Shown here: piece by piece, positions 16,018 through 24,069 of the stretch
How positions within the stretch are numbered: the stretch's first letter is position 1
How the letters are laid out: each line of letters opens with the position of its first letter
IMG/VR virus record: IMGVR_UViG_3300030107_002418
Coordinates: 30,455 to 63,629 of that record
Length of the DNA stretch: 33,175 nt
Source of the DNA: a virus
Reading direction: 5' to 3' (one strand)
Translations under genes and position numbers: made by a program
The notes under the pieces: model-generated
The model's database searches: none
Told to the model about the DNA's origin: nothing
What the model saw: only the letters and a program-made list of their open reading frames with translations

Positions 16018-18981
16018 TTATTTAAGTTTATCTTCTAATTCTTCGACTTTAGCCGAAAGTTCTTGTACTGCATTGACTAAGACTGTTACTAATCTTTCGT
16101 ATTGCATACCATATCTTTGATTATCTTCACTCAAGTTTACAAATAACATATCATCACTATTATTTGCAAAACCTATTTCTTTTTCTAAAGGTTCTACATC
16201 CTGTGCTAAAAACCCAACTTGAGTTTTATTATCTTTTTTACTTCCATCAGGTGTCACAGATAAATTGTTACTATACCAACTTCTCTTATCCCATTTATAA
16301 GTAACAGGTTGCATTTTATTTATAAAAGATAAACCAACATTAAAATTTTCTATATCTGTTTTATCTCTTTTATCCGATGTACTTATACTGCTTTGTGTAC
16401 AGTATAGTGCACCTATATTATCGTCACCTAAAACAACAGTATTACTGCCTGTAGTTAGTGCTCCAGAAGGACTACTTGACCTTCCCGCATTTTTACCTAA
16501 ACATAAATTATTCGAAGCTGTTGTTAAATCATATCCTGCTAAATAACCTATAGATGTATTACTATGTCCTGTTGTGGATTCATATTGGGCTTTATAACCA
16601 ACTGCTGTGTTATAGTTTGCGGTTGTACTTGAAAACAAAGCCGCATAACCTACAGCCGTAGAGTCAGATCCATCTGTATTAGCCCCTAAAGCGTCTCTAC
16701 CAAAAGCAGCATTTGCTGCACCAGTAGTATTTGCATCCATAGCTGCTAATCCAGTAGCTGTGTTATTATTTGCTGTAGTTGTGTTCTGTAAAGCATATTT
16801 ACCAACAGCCGTGTTGGATTCTCCTGTTGTTAAATCTTCTCCTGCTCTGTATCCTACGGCTGTGTTGTGACTTCCTGTAGTTAATCTTGTTAAAGCTTCT
16901 GAACCTACAGCCACACAATCAGCAGCAGTTGTTGCAAGGTCTAATGCACTCCATCCAACTGCTGTGTTATCAGAACCTGTAGTAAGAGCATATCCTGCTT
17001 TATGTCCTATACCTGTATTATTACTTGCTGTGGTGTTACTGGCTAAAGAATTTACTCCAACAGCCGTATTATAAACTCCTGTTGTGTTAGCTGCTAAAGC
17101 TGAATAGCCCACAGCAGTTTTTGAATCTGTGTCTGTATTAGCTGCTAAAGCATTTTTACCAACTGCCGTGTTATAAGAAGCAGTAGTATTTTTATCTAAA
17201 GCATTTACACCTACTGCTGTATTTTCAGAACCTGTTGTATTACCATCAAGTGCTTGTCCACCTATTGCTGTGTTGTAAGCACCAGTCGTATTTGCATCTA
17301 AAGACCTAGCACCAACAGCAGTATTATAAGTTCCAGTGGTGTTGACTTGTAAGGCACTAGCACCAACAGCTACGTTATAATCTGCTGTAGTATTTGCTGC
17401 TCCTGCATAATAACCAATAAAAGTATTTTCTATTCCTGTAGTGTTAGCACTACCAGATTCGTAGCCTATTGAAACATTATCAGCACCTGTGGTTTGTGCA
17501 TCTAAGGCTTGATAACCTATAGCAACACTTCTTTGTCCTGTAGTGTTTGATCGTAAAGCATCTGTACCAATTCCAACATTATAACTTCCAGTAGTGGTAA
17601 GTCGCATTGCGTCATGCCCCATTGAAATATTATCAACAGCAGTCGTAGCAGTTAGTAAAGCATTTTGTCCTACAGCTACGTTTTGGTCTGCTGTGGTGTT
17701 ATTAGCTAATGCGTTTTCACCCACAGCTACGTTGTTTGAGCCTGTTGTATTATCTTTTAAAGCATCAAAGCCAACTGCTGTGTTTGCAGCACCTGTAGTG
17801 TTTGCTACTAAAGCACTTGAACCAACTGCGGTGTTGTTAGAAGCTGTGGTTATACCAGCACCTGCAAGATAACCCATTAGAGTATTAGAAGCACCTGTGC
17901 TGATTGAGTCTCCCGAATAAGAACCAATGGCAACATTGTATGATGCTGTTGTTACATCGTTAAGTGCATCATGTCCAATACCGATATTGTCTCCACCTGT
18001 AGTGTTAGTTTCTAAAGTACCGCTACCAACCGCTATGTTTCTAGTTCCTGTCGTGTTTGCTGTTAAAGCACTTTCACCAACTGCAACATTAACTGCACCT
18101 GTCGTGTTTGCTAATAAAGAATTAAATCCAACTGCGGTGTTGTTATCTGCTGTTGTGTTTGCACCTAAAGCGTTTCTACCCACTGCTGTATTGGCTGTAC
18201 CTGTGGTATTGGCGTCTAAAGAAGCATTACCCACTGCTGTGTTATTATTCGCAGTTGTGTTTGCACCTAAAGCATCATAACCAATCGCTACATTTCTTGC
18301 CCCTGTAGTATTTGCATCTAAGGCATTTGCTCCAATTGCAATATTACTGCCGCCTGTAGTATTGACTAATAAAGCAGCAGAACCTACAGCAACATTGTCA
18401 CTGCCTGTAGTAGCTGCACCGCCAGCATTATCTCCTACAAAAGCGTTGTCAGAACCAGTAGTTAATGCGTCACCAGCATTTTCACCTATCGCTACGTTAT
18501 CCGTTCCTGTTGTTAAAGCTGTTCCTAATGATCCGCTTCCTAGTCCTACGTTACCTGTTCCCCCTGTTAAATCTAAAACGTCAGTAACGGCAGCACCAGC
18601 ACCAGCACCATCACAAACAATCATTTTTATTCCACCATTAGGAATAACTACGTTTGAACCTGTTCCTTGTGAAATAGTTACTGTATCACCAGCACTGTTT
18701 TGAATAATCCAACATTTATTAACTGTGTTAGGTGCTAAAGTTACAGTACAGGCTTGTGATAAAGAACCTGAAAGAGTAAGTGCCATTGCTCTAGCAGCAT
18801 CACTTGTCCCATCTTGCATAGTGATAGTTGCTGTAGACGCATCAGACAGTGATTCAGTTCCACTACCAAAGGCTTCTGCTATTAATTCTAAGTTTGTGTT
18901 TGTAGTCGTACCCCAAGTTCCTGAACCATCACCTGTGGCCATTTCGTTGAGTCTTAGATCATTTACGTATGTACTTGCCAT
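16018..18981 (-). CDS. Long tail fibre with 17-residue repeats and C-terminal S74 chaperone domain
   Basis: This protein has 987 residues. The N-terminal ~35 residues (YVNDLRLNEMATGDGSGTWG) resemble tail-attachment ends of podovirus fibres. Residues 144 to about 847 are some 41 tandem units of 17 residues, consensus NTAVGxxALxANTTGxx, like the YadA/Hep-Hag head repeats that build trimeric left-handed beta rolls. Residues 869-987 are an intramolecular chaperone of the peptidase S74 family: S869 and K874 in SDKRDK are the expected self-cleavage dyad, followed by QVGFLAQDVEPL and a C-terminal coiled coil (QELSAKVEELEDKL). The chaperone would trimerise the fibre and then release itself. The mature fibre should bind the host surface. 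A sigma70-type promoter lies just upstream. Confidence 0.9.
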   Translation of the reverse strand: MASTYVNDLRLNEMATGDGSGTWGTTTNTNLELIAEAFGSGTESLSDASTATITMQDGTSDAARAMALTLSGSLSQACTVTLAPNTVNKCWIIQNSAGDTVTISQGTGSNVVIPNGGIKMIVCDGAGAGAAVTDVLDLTGGTGNVGLGSGSLGTALTTGTDNVAIGENAGDALTTGSDNAFVGDNAGGAATTGSDNVAVGSAALLVNTTGGSNIAIGANALDANTTGARNVAIGYDALGANTTANNNTAVGNASLDANTTGTANTAVGRNALGANTTADNNTAVGFNSLLANTTGAVNVAVGESALTANTTGTRNIAVGSGTLETNTTGGDNIGIGHDALNDVTTASYNVAIGSYSGDSISTGASNTLMGYLAGAGITTASNNTAVGSSALVANTTGAANTAVGFDALKDNTTGSNNVAVGENALANNTTADQNVAVGQNALLTATTAVDNISMGHDAMRLTTTGSYNVGIGTDALRSNTTGQRSVAIGYQALDAQTTGADNVSIGYESGSANTTGIENTFIGYYAGAANTTADYNVAVGASALQVNTTGTYNTAVGARSLDANTTGAYNTAIGGQALDGNTTGSENTAVGVNALDKNTTASYNTAVGKNALAANTDTDSKTAVGYSALAANTTGVYNTAVGVNSLASNTTASNNTGIGHKAGYALTTGSDNTAVGWSALDLATTAADCVAVGSEALTRLTTGSHNTAVGYRAGEDLTTGESNTAVGKYALQNTTTANNNTATGLAAMDANTTGAANAAFGRDALGANTDGSDSTAVGYAALFSSTTANYNTAVGYKAQYESTTGHSNTSIGYLAGYDLTTASNNLCLGKNAGRSSSPSGALTTGSNTVVLGDDNIGALYCTQSSISTSDKRDKTDIENFNVGLSFINKMQPVTYKWDKRSWYSNNLSVTPDGSKKDNKTQVGFLAQDVEPLEKEIGFANNSDDMLFVNLSEDNQRYGMQYERLVTVLVNAVQELSAKVEELEDKLK
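16441..18552 (-). repeat. 51-bp (17-codon) repeat array in tail fibre, about 41 units
   Basis: Protein units keep a strict 17-residue period, with one 18-residue unit at the start and one longer final unit holding RSSSPSGALTTG. The DNA copies have diverged strongly (ACAGCTGTGTT/TGCTGTAGTATTT-like variants), so this is an old, selected array rather than a recent expansion. Confidence 0.9.
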
Positions 18982-19003
18982 TTTTTATTCTCCATGCTGT
19001 TTG

Positions 19004-19032
19004 ATTATATTACTATTTTGCATAATAGTTAA
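19004..19032 (-). promoter_or_regulatory. Candidate sigma70 promoter for the tail fibre
   Basis: On the minus strand TTAACT (19032-19027) and a perfect TATAAT (19009-19004) are separated by exactly 17 bases. It lies in the 47-base gap between the 22-residue-repeat gene and the fibre gene, 23 bases before the fibre ATG, with GGAG as the ribosome site. An ACTATT/AATAGT inverted repeat (19012-19029) sits inside the spacer and could bind a regulator. Confidence 0.55.
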
Positions 19033-19856
19033 GCAACTTCTTCCCATTCTGGCGTTTGAGAATCTGAAACTGCTGTCCAATTAGGTGTTTGACTATCCGT
19101 AATTCCTGTCCATCCAGGGGTTTGATCAGGAATAATTATACCCCAAACAGTGAGTCCACTAATCTCTCCTGTTCCATACAGCCCTGTAACTGCAATAGTT
19201 ACATGGGTTGAAGCTGTTATTGTACCTAGTGCACTGGTTCCTACTACTCCCGTTAACGAGACAATATTTTCAGTGTATATTGTTAGACTACCTAACGCTG
19301 ATGTCCCAGCTAATCCAGTAGGATAAACATTAGCATCGCAAGTAACCGTTTCGTCCCCTTGCGATATTGTAGAAGCAGTACCACTAACACTGGTTAAGGC
19401 TACTCCGTTAGCTACAACTGTGCCAACGGCACCTGTGGCTGCTACTCCTGTTTCACTTACATTGGCATCACCACTTACTGTTTCAGTACCTAATGCGGTT
19501 GTTCCCGCTAATCCAGTAACAGATACATTAGCCGTACCAGTGACTGTTTCATCACCAACGGCACCTGTTGCTGCTACACCTGTTTCTGTGACATTTGCGT
19601 CACCACTTACTGTTTCAGATCCTAGAGCCGTAGTGCCCGCTAATCCAGTAGGATAAACATTAGCTATTCCTGTGGCTGTAAGGCTTCCTACTGAACCTGT
19701 ACCATAGAGACCTGTTTCAGTTACGTTCGCGTCACAAGATACTGTTTCTGTACCTAACGCAGAAGTACCTGCAACACCTGTAAGGTCTACAGTTATATTA
19801 TGTGGTTGTCCCCATGCGCCAGAGCCCCATGTGGACCGCCCCCATCCGACAGCCAC
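19029..19856 (-). CDS. 22-residue-repeat virion protein with C-terminal QTPxW repeats
   Basis: This protein has 275 residues. The N-terminus is MAVGWGRSTWGSGAWGQP, a Trp/Gly-rich start. Residues 20 to about 240 are about ten units of 22 residues with the pattern NVxxTGxAGTxALGxxTVSGDA, predicted as beta strands. The end (245-275) has three 11-residue copies of QTPxWTxxSDS. Both repeat types are ones I associate with structural proteins of marine podo- and myoviruses, probably adhesin-like surface decorations or fibre segments. It lies directly upstream of the long fibre, so a role in the same fibre complex is plausible. Confidence 0.75.
   Translation of the reverse strand: MAVGWGRSTWGSGAWGQPHNITVDLTGVAGTSALGTETVSCDANVTETGLYGTGSVGSLTATGIANVYPTGLAGTTALGSETVSGDANVTETGVAATGAVGDETVTGTANVSVTGLAGTTALGTETVSGDANVSETGVAATGAVGTVVANGVALTSVSGTASTISQGDETVTCDANVYPTGLAGTSALGSLTIYTENIVSLTGVVGTSALGTITASTHVTIAVTGLYGTGEISGLTVWGIIIPDQTPGWTGITDSQTPNWTAVSDSQTPEWEEVA
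19137..19799 (-). repeat. 66-bp (22-codon) tandem repeats
   Basis: About ten units of 22 codons. Two alternating subtypes are visible, a TGLAGTTALG form and a TGVAATGAVG form, so part of the array appears to have grown by duplicating a two-unit block of 132 bases. Confidence 0.75.
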
Positions 19857-19862
19857 TTTTTA

Positions 19863-20294
19863 CTAAGCTATTCTGATTACAGCGTTACTGGCATCTGCTG
19901 TTGGAAAAGATATAGTAAAGCTTCCAGCTGTGGAAGTTTTATCTCCGCCAAAATCAAATACTGCCACCGCAGGATCACCTGATGCTGTATCGTTGTAAAT
20001 CATACAACCTCTAGCAGTAACGGTAGCCGTGCCAAACGTCAAATCAGCAAAATCAGTGTACGCAGTTGTTCCCGAAGTAGTTGGATTAACATTCGTTAAT
20101 GCTGCCCCACCTGCGGTGTAGTTTGTTCCTGATGCTTCTTGGTTTGTGCTATAAGCTGTAGTAGAAGCACTCATTGTTGCTGAACTTGTGTATAAAGCCA
20201 GCTTAAAAGAGTTACCTCCAGAAGCTTTAAAATTATGTACTGCTTGCAAAAGTTCACTTTTAAAAGAAGTACACATTGCTTGTGTTATAGCCAT
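19863..20294 (-). CDS. Small conserved virion protein
   Basis: This protein has 143 residues. It starts MAITQAMCTSFKSELLQAVH (helix), then becomes beta-rich with FKLALYTSSATMSASTTAYS, TNYTAGGAALTNV and a C-terminal FDFGGDKTSTAGSFTISFP segment. I recognise this arrangement as a common small structural protein of marine tailed phages, without a settled function. It begins directly at the end of the 96-residue gene (shared base 20294) and ends 6 bases before the repeat protein. A place in the tail or as a fibre-attachment protein is inferred. Confidence 0.75.
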   Translation of the reverse strand: MAITQAMCTSFKSELLQAVHNFKASGGNSFKLALYTSSATMSASTTAYSTNQEASGTNYTAGGAALTNVNPTTSGTTAYTDFADLTFGTATVTARGCMIYNDTASGDPAVAVFDFGGDKTSTAGSFTISFPTADASNAVIRIA

Positions 20295-20584
20295 TATAGT
20301 CTCCTAATAATATTAGCTAGGTCTTTATGACCTTGTTGTTCTAATTGATTGCATATTGTACACATGTGGTTTTTTATTGCTTCCGCCATGTAATATGCAA
20401 CTACCTGTTTGCACGCTTCTCTAAAAGCGTGTGCTTGTGCCCTAATGGGTGCAGGGGCTTCGTCGCTAATGGAAACTAATCTTTTAGTAGCCATTTCTGC
20501 AACTTCTTCTACAGTGTGCCCTCTGTAATCTGTTGTGGTAACTCCTAAGCTACCAACTTCTGTATCAGAATTAATTGAAAACAT
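20294..20584 (-). CDS. Small conserved phage protein
   Basis: This protein has 96 residues and is all-helical apart from the first 20. It includes EEVAEMATKRLVSISDEAPA, PIRAQAHAFREACKQVVAYY and a C-terminal helix ending HKDLANIIRRL. This pattern recurs in small proteins next to neck and tail genes in marine phages; function is unknown. It overlaps the genes on both sides by one base, consistent with one polycistronic unit. Confidence 0.72.
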   Translation of the reverse strand: MFSINSDTEVGSLGVTTTDYRGHTVEEVAEMATKRLVSISDEAPAPIRAQAHAFREACKQVVAYYMAEAIKNHMCTICNQLEQQGHKDLANIIRRL

Positions 20585-21315
20585 TAATACTCCTCTGGTT
20601 CTGGTGGTAAATCATTTCTATCTATCATTTGTGGTTTACTGGGGGCTTCTTCTTTTAGCACCTCTGACCATTTACATGTCTGTATTATACCGTCTTTTAA
20701 ATATGTAACAACTGGATCTTTTAAACGATGATAACCGTACAGTTTTTCTTTTATATCCACATCAGTTTCTAATAAATTAGAACGAGGAGCAATTGAAACT
20801 TCTATATCATTTTCCATGCATTTTGCTAACCAAAACTCACAACAAGCTTTTCCAGATTCAGCAAAGTGCATATTTGTTTTATAAGTAAAGTCCACTCCAA
20901 ATATGGTTAAATGACTTACCTTATTCCACAGTGCGAAAGCTATAGCGTAAGCTACTGTGTTATTAAAATAAGAACACCCTAAATCAGCCACTAATGCAGC
21001 TAATGGGAATTCTTCTGCGTAAGGTACTCTGCTATCTAGTTCGCATGTATAAATTGGATAATCTGCTTTTGGTAGCCATTTCCTCATCATCGGAGTCATA
21101 CTTCCTGCATCTTCTGTATCAAAAAATCTAGACATAGGATCTAAAATAAAAGCCCTATCTATTTCTGGAAGAACTCCAATCATCGCATTCACAGCCCACA
21201 CTTCATCAAACAATACGCTATGAACTTTTGATAAATGATAATCTATTTGGCTTTGACCCATAGCAACTATTGCTACGTTTTTTCCTTCTAAGTCTGAGGT
21301 AGATTCATTTAACAT
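20584..21315 (-). CDS. Possible DUF115/MptE-like Rossmann protein
   Basis: This protein has 243 residues. The N-terminal part shows a nucleotide-binding-like strand and loop (NVAIVAMGQSQIDYHLSKV), then DEVWAVNAMIGVLPEIDRAF followed by ILDP, and later SHLTIFGVDFTY. The order G.xs...vwavN....l...f..D resembles the DUF115/MptE-like family and some glycosyltransferase-like phage proteins. If so it may modify a sugar or nucleotide-linked substrate, perhaps on a virion protein. The match is from memory of pattern only. The ATG directly follows the TAA of the adaptor-like gene. Confidence 0.55.
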   Translation of the reverse strand: MLNESTSDLEGKNVAIVAMGQSQIDYHLSKVHSVLFDEVWAVNAMIGVLPEIDRAFILDPMSRFFDTEDAGSMTPMMRKWLPKADYPIYTCELDSRVPYAEEFPLAALVADLGCSYFNNTVAYAIAFALWNKVSHLTIFGVDFTYKTNMHFAESGKACCEFWLAKCMENDIEVSIAPRSNLLETDVDIKEKLYGYHRLKDPVVTYLKDGIIQTCKWSEVLKEEAPSKPQMIDRNDLPPEPEEY

Positions 21316-21951
21316 TTAATAAATATCCCCATACCTGTATTCATCCTTACTTCCTAAAACTTCTACTCTATTTTTCAAGCTAGATAAACCACTAGCAAAA
21401 CGACCTTCAAACATTTGAGTTTCAGCAGGGTCTAATTTTAAAAATATCGCAGCTTCTACTAAAGATCCATAAAATAATGTATCTCCAGCATTAGTCCCAA
21501 GCCAACTTGTTCCATCTGATGTAGCTGTTATTGATTGAGGGTTATAAACATAATGTAATTCAAAAGTATAATTGGCATTTGGGGCTGGTGCTAGTATAAA
21601 AGTATTTTCATCAAAAAGTGCATAATATAAAGGATTACCTGTTGTTGCAGTTGCTGGAGTGTAATCTCTTATAAAAGAAACATCTTTTAATAATAGGTAA
21701 TTGTAATTACTATCACTGTCTATTAATGCTAAACTAAGGGGGGTTAAAAAATCTGTTGGCATCGCTAGGTATGTGTTTCCACTTGATGCTGTGCCTGTTA
21801 CGTTTTTTCTAAAAACAGGTATTTGTACGTTTTGTAGAATTCTTTGTTCAGCTTCCTGTATAAAAATAGGTAGGTTACTGACAAAGGTTGAATCAGCACT
21901 TTCAACGTAATCTTGAATAGCTGACTTTAATGTAGTGTATGTCCAGTTCAT
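21316..21951 (-). CDS. Head-tail adaptor-like protein (SU10 adaptor type)
   Basis: This protein has 211 residues. The helical start TYTTLKSAIQDYVESADSTF then PIFIQEAEQRIL resembles podovirus adaptor proteins (L...I..yl.r.D......p.fI..aE.ri). The middle is beta-rich (FRKNVTGTASSGNTYLAMPT). The C-terminal helices (LVEAAIFLKLDPAETQMFEG) would pack against the portal. This role places it at the portal exit together with the gp4-like protein. The start overlaps the end of the four-cysteine gene by 4 bases (ATGA). Confidence 0.65.
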   Translation of the reverse strand: MNWTYTTLKSAIQDYVESADSTFVSNLPIFIQEAEQRILQNVQIPVFRKNVTGTASSGNTYLAMPTDFLTPLSLALIDSDSNYNYLLLKDVSFIRDYTPATATTGNPLYYALFDENTFILAPAPNANYTFELHYVYNPQSITATSDGTSWLGTNAGDTLFYGSLVEAAIFLKLDPAETQMFEGRFASGLSSLKNRVEVLGSKDEYRYGDIY

Positions 21952-22316
21952 GATGTTGTCACCGTTAATGTTCCTACTTCCCCTGTCATTTTAAATGGAT
22001 CCCCAACGGTTACGTGGGGGAACATAGTACCTATAACTTCTGGGATAGTGTTGTATGGTCCAACTTGCGTTGAAGTATATGGACCGTATGTTATTATTGT
22101 TCCTAACCCAACTTCTTGATCAACATTAGGTCTAGGATTCCACAACGCTTCTGCATCCAGAACACGAGGAACTGGATCTAGTTGTGGTTCTTTTGGATCA
22201 TAACACTCTGGACAAACCTTTAAATCATTCCATTGTTTTCTTAATTCTAAGTAGGGGTAAGCCCATCCACATGTATCACATATTCCTTGAGCATATGTGC
22301 CTTTAGCGTATGCCAT
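21948..22316 (-). CDS. Small protein with N-terminal four-cysteine zinc-ribbon-like motif
   Basis: This protein has 122 residues. C13-x2-C16 (GICDTCGW) and C35-x2-C38 (KVCPECYD) are set to hold one zinc ion, with YPYLELRKQWNDLK between them. The rest is a Pro/Thr-rich strand region (DPVPRVLDAEALWNPRPN, then Gly/Thr turns). The same four-cysteine arrangement recurs in neck-region proteins of marine phages, as I recall it. It sits between the gp4-like and adaptor-like genes with overlaps of 1 and 4 bases, so it is probably a neck or head-closure component. A DNA-binding role is an alternative. Confidence 0.72.
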   Translation of the reverse strand: MAYAKGTYAQGICDTCGWAYPYLELRKQWNDLKVCPECYDPKEPQLDPVPRVLDAEALWNPRPNVDQEVGLGTIITYGPYTSTQVGPYNTIPEVIGTMFPHVTVGDPFKMTGEVGTLTVTTS

Positions 22317-22984
22317 TAATAGTTTCTCCTAGGCACTAAATGTAAACTGTTTCTGCCTTGATCTCCCGCTACTGCTCTTGCAAAATCCTCTTCATACAAA
22401 GGCTTTAGTATTTGTATTCTTTCAGGATTCTTTTTAAGTGCTAGATAAAAAGCTAGTCCTGAAACCATAGGGGCAATAAAGCGACTAGGTACATCAGGAT
22501 CATTTACTGAGGTGTTTACATCATCTATTCTTTGTATTCTATTTGAAACAAAAATATCTGTTGAATTTTCTGGTGCTGGCCAAACGTATAGAACAGGAGT
22601 AGTTTGTCTGTCTAAGAAATATTCTGTTGGTCTAGCTTTAGTTGATTTAGTTGGTATGTTTAAATACTCATCTCTTCCGATACTACTCAGTTGAAAATCT
22701 GTTACTGTATTACCAACAGTTCTTCTGATTACAGCATCTATTATATCTATATCGTATGCATTTAAAGTGTAGTTATTTTGACCCTCAACCATTGTCAAAT
22801 TGACTTGTGTGATTGTCCAAACATTTACACCCCTGTTAGCCCAATCACTGAACATGATGTTCAGTGAGCGACGGGCTGTTACTGCGTCATATCCTGTACG
22901 CAACTCCAGCCCTGCCAACTCATACGCTTCTTCCATGACAGCTGCGGTATCAAGACTAAATGTTTTAGTTCCTGATGTAGCCAT
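22316..22984 (-). CDS. Head completion / tail accessory protein (P22 gp4-like)
   Basis: This protein has 222 residues. The N-terminal helices contain AAVMEEAYELAGLELRTGYD, then ARRSLNIMFSDWANRGVNVW, matching the pattern (A...aG.......s...al..LN.ml..W...G..lw) of the P22 tail accessory factor family. The following segment is beta-rich (QVNLTMVEGQNNYTLNAYDI), and the C-terminal helices carry PMVSGLAFYLALKKNPERI. In P22, gp4 binds under the portal and seals the filled head. The neighbouring four-cysteine, adaptor-like and hub-like genes complete a podovirus neck set. The start is four bases after the upstream stop. Confidence 0.72.
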   Translation of the reverse strand: MATSGTKTFSLDTAAVMEEAYELAGLELRTGYDAVTARRSLNIMFSDWANRGVNVWTITQVNLTMVEGQNNYTLNAYDIDIIDAVIRRTVGNTVTDFQLSSIGRDEYLNIPTKSTKARPTEYFLDRQTTPVLYVWPAPENSTDIFVSNRIQRIDDVNTSVNDPDVPSRFIAPMVSGLAFYLALKKNPERIQILKPLYEEDFARAVAGDQGRNSLHLVPRRNY

Positions 22985-22987
22985 TTG

Positions 22988-23410
22988 TTAAGATCCTGGT
23001 GCTTCGTAGTATTTTAAAAACTCACACCAAACTGTGTATTCATTACCTGCATCTGAGGTAGAAGGCACAACTAAAAGTACATCTCCTGAGTAACCTGTGG
23101 CGGAAGTGTTTTTAAGACCACCAATCTCACTGAAATCAAAAGAATTATCATAAGCTAATGTTAAAAAAGTTACATCAGTGTCTGCATCCCAATCCAGAGA
23201 AGCTGGGGCATCCGTTCCCCCACCCACGCTGTACCATATCTTATTTAAAGACACGTGAGCACAAGATTCTCCTTCTGGATTTGTGTTGAGAGCAGAAACG
23301 TCTACTAATGTAGTACTGCTCGCACTTCCGTCTGAAAGAACGGATGCATACACAATAAGCTTTTTATCACCATCAAATTGATTAGTTGGACCTGTGACTG
23401 TATTAGCCAT
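22988..23410 (-). CDS. Small virion structural protein
   Basis: This protein has 140 residues. It starts MANTVTGPTNQFDGDKKLIV and is beta-rich throughout, with VYASVLSDGSASSTTLVDVS and WCEFLKYYEAPGS at the end. No catalytic motif is seen. The composition (Asp/Ser/Thr/Gly, few Lys) and position after the capsid and decoration-type genes suggest a head surface or head-tail joining protein. A GAGG-type ribosome site precedes the ATG. Confidence 0.72.
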   Translation of the reverse strand: MANTVTGPTNQFDGDKKLIVYASVLSDGSASSTTLVDVSALNTNPEGESCAHVSLNKIWYSVGGGTDAPASLDWDADTDVTFLTLAYDNSFDFSEIGGLKNTSATGYSGDVLLVVPSTSDAGNEYTVWCEFLKYYEAPGS

Positions 23411-23423
23411 AGTTTACCTCCTA

Positions 23424-23930
23424 TTAAGCGTCAGCAAATGGTGTTACTATAGTTCCTGATCCAAGTATTATGCCTTCTACTGCATATTTAGCAGAAGCCA
23501 TTGCAGTTACTTTCACAATACTACCAGCTAGTCCACCTTTAGTTGAACCATTCATAGTGATTACATCGTTAGACGCACCAGATATAAAAGTTTTACCTGT
23601 AGAATCATCTTTACCAGTGTAAAGACCACCAACAAATTTGTCAGTGCCATCAGTTAAAATATCCATGTCTGTTGCTGCTGTTTCTACTACAAAGAAGAAA
23701 CTTGCTCCTAAGTTATTAGTTTGATTAGGATCAGTTGAATCAGTAGGAGTTGTTGTAACAATTGAAGGTAAAGTAAATTTACCGTCTGCGTCATTACAAG
23801 TAAGAACCTTACCTGCATGAGAAGCAACTGTTAGTGTAGTGTCAGCTGTTAAGCTAACTACTACTGAACTGCCTGCTGAAATAAATCCAGCCAATGATCG
23901 GACTGGACCTGAAAATGTTGATTTAGCCAT
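23424..23930 (-). CDS. Head decoration-like structural protein
   Basis: This protein has 168 residues. It is beta-rich with a low charge (starts MAKSTFSGPVRSLAGF, then VVVSLTADTTLTVASHAGKV), and ends in GIILGSGTIVTPFADA. The strand-rich, Gly/Thr/Ala-heavy make-up is that of capsid-decorating or small head proteins. It is the first gene after the capsid terminator (24029-24060), so it may be transcribed from a separate promoter in the 139-base gap upstream. AAGGAG lies before the ATG. Confidence 0.7.
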   Translation of the reverse strand: MAKSTFSGPVRSLAGFISAGSSVVVSLTADTTLTVASHAGKVLTCNDADGKFTLPSIVTTTPTDSTDPNQTNNLGASFFFVVETAATDMDILTDGTDKFVGGLYTGKDDSTGKTFISGASNDVITMNGSTKGGLAGSIVKVTAMASAKYAVEGIILGSGTIVTPFADA

Positions 23931-23952
23931 ATTAAGTCTCCTTAATAAAATT

Positions 23953-23988
23953 CTATCGTCTTGGCTTGTCTGCTAGGTCAGTCGATAG
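23953..23988. other. Inverted repeat CTATCG/CGATAG downstream of capsid terminator
   Basis: Six-base arms CTATCG (23953-23958) and CGATAG (23983-23988) flank a 24-base loop in the leader of the 168-residue protein gene. It could fold in the 5' untranslated RNA of a transcript started at the nearby TATAAT, or bind a regulator. It is short and may be chance. Confidence 0.35.
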
Positions 23989-23992
23989 ATTA

Positions 23993-23998
23993 ATTATA
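23993..23998 (-). promoter_or_regulatory. Candidate -10 box (TATAAT) upstream of decoration-like gene
   Basis: A perfect TATAAT is present on the minus strand between the capsid terminator and the next gene. The hexamer 17 bases upstream (TCGAAT) is a poor -35 match, so if used it may depend on an activator or a phage factor. The pairing of terminator and -10 box suggests a transcription unit boundary. Confidence 0.4.
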
Positions 23999-24028
23999 AT
24001 TACCCTAGTTCTTTTATTCGATTCTATA

Positions 24029-24060
24029 TAAAAAAAGGGGAGAAGTAAACTCCTCCCCTA
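24029..24060 (-). terminator. Rho-independent terminator after major capsid gene
   Basis: On the minus strand a 10-base-pair stem (24059-24050 with 24045-24036, one G-T pair, loop TTTA) is followed at once by seven T. The stem starts AGGGGAG and is GC-rich in otherwise AT-rich DNA. It begins 10 bases past the capsid stop. The plus strand also has a T run after the stem, so it could work in both directions. Confidence 0.88.
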
Positions 24061-24069
24061 ATTTTTTAT

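Noticed and set aside
16441-18552. Regular 51-base repeats that could suggest a CRISPR array
   Set aside because: The repeats stay in one reading frame with diverged copies and encode a YadA-like protein array ending in an S74 domain; there are no identical repeats with unique spacers.
17594-18703. Long open frames on the plus strand (92-117 residues) across the fibre gene
   Set aside because: They are antisense shadows of the 17-codon repeat, with Pro/Val/Ala-repeat translations and no ribosome sites.
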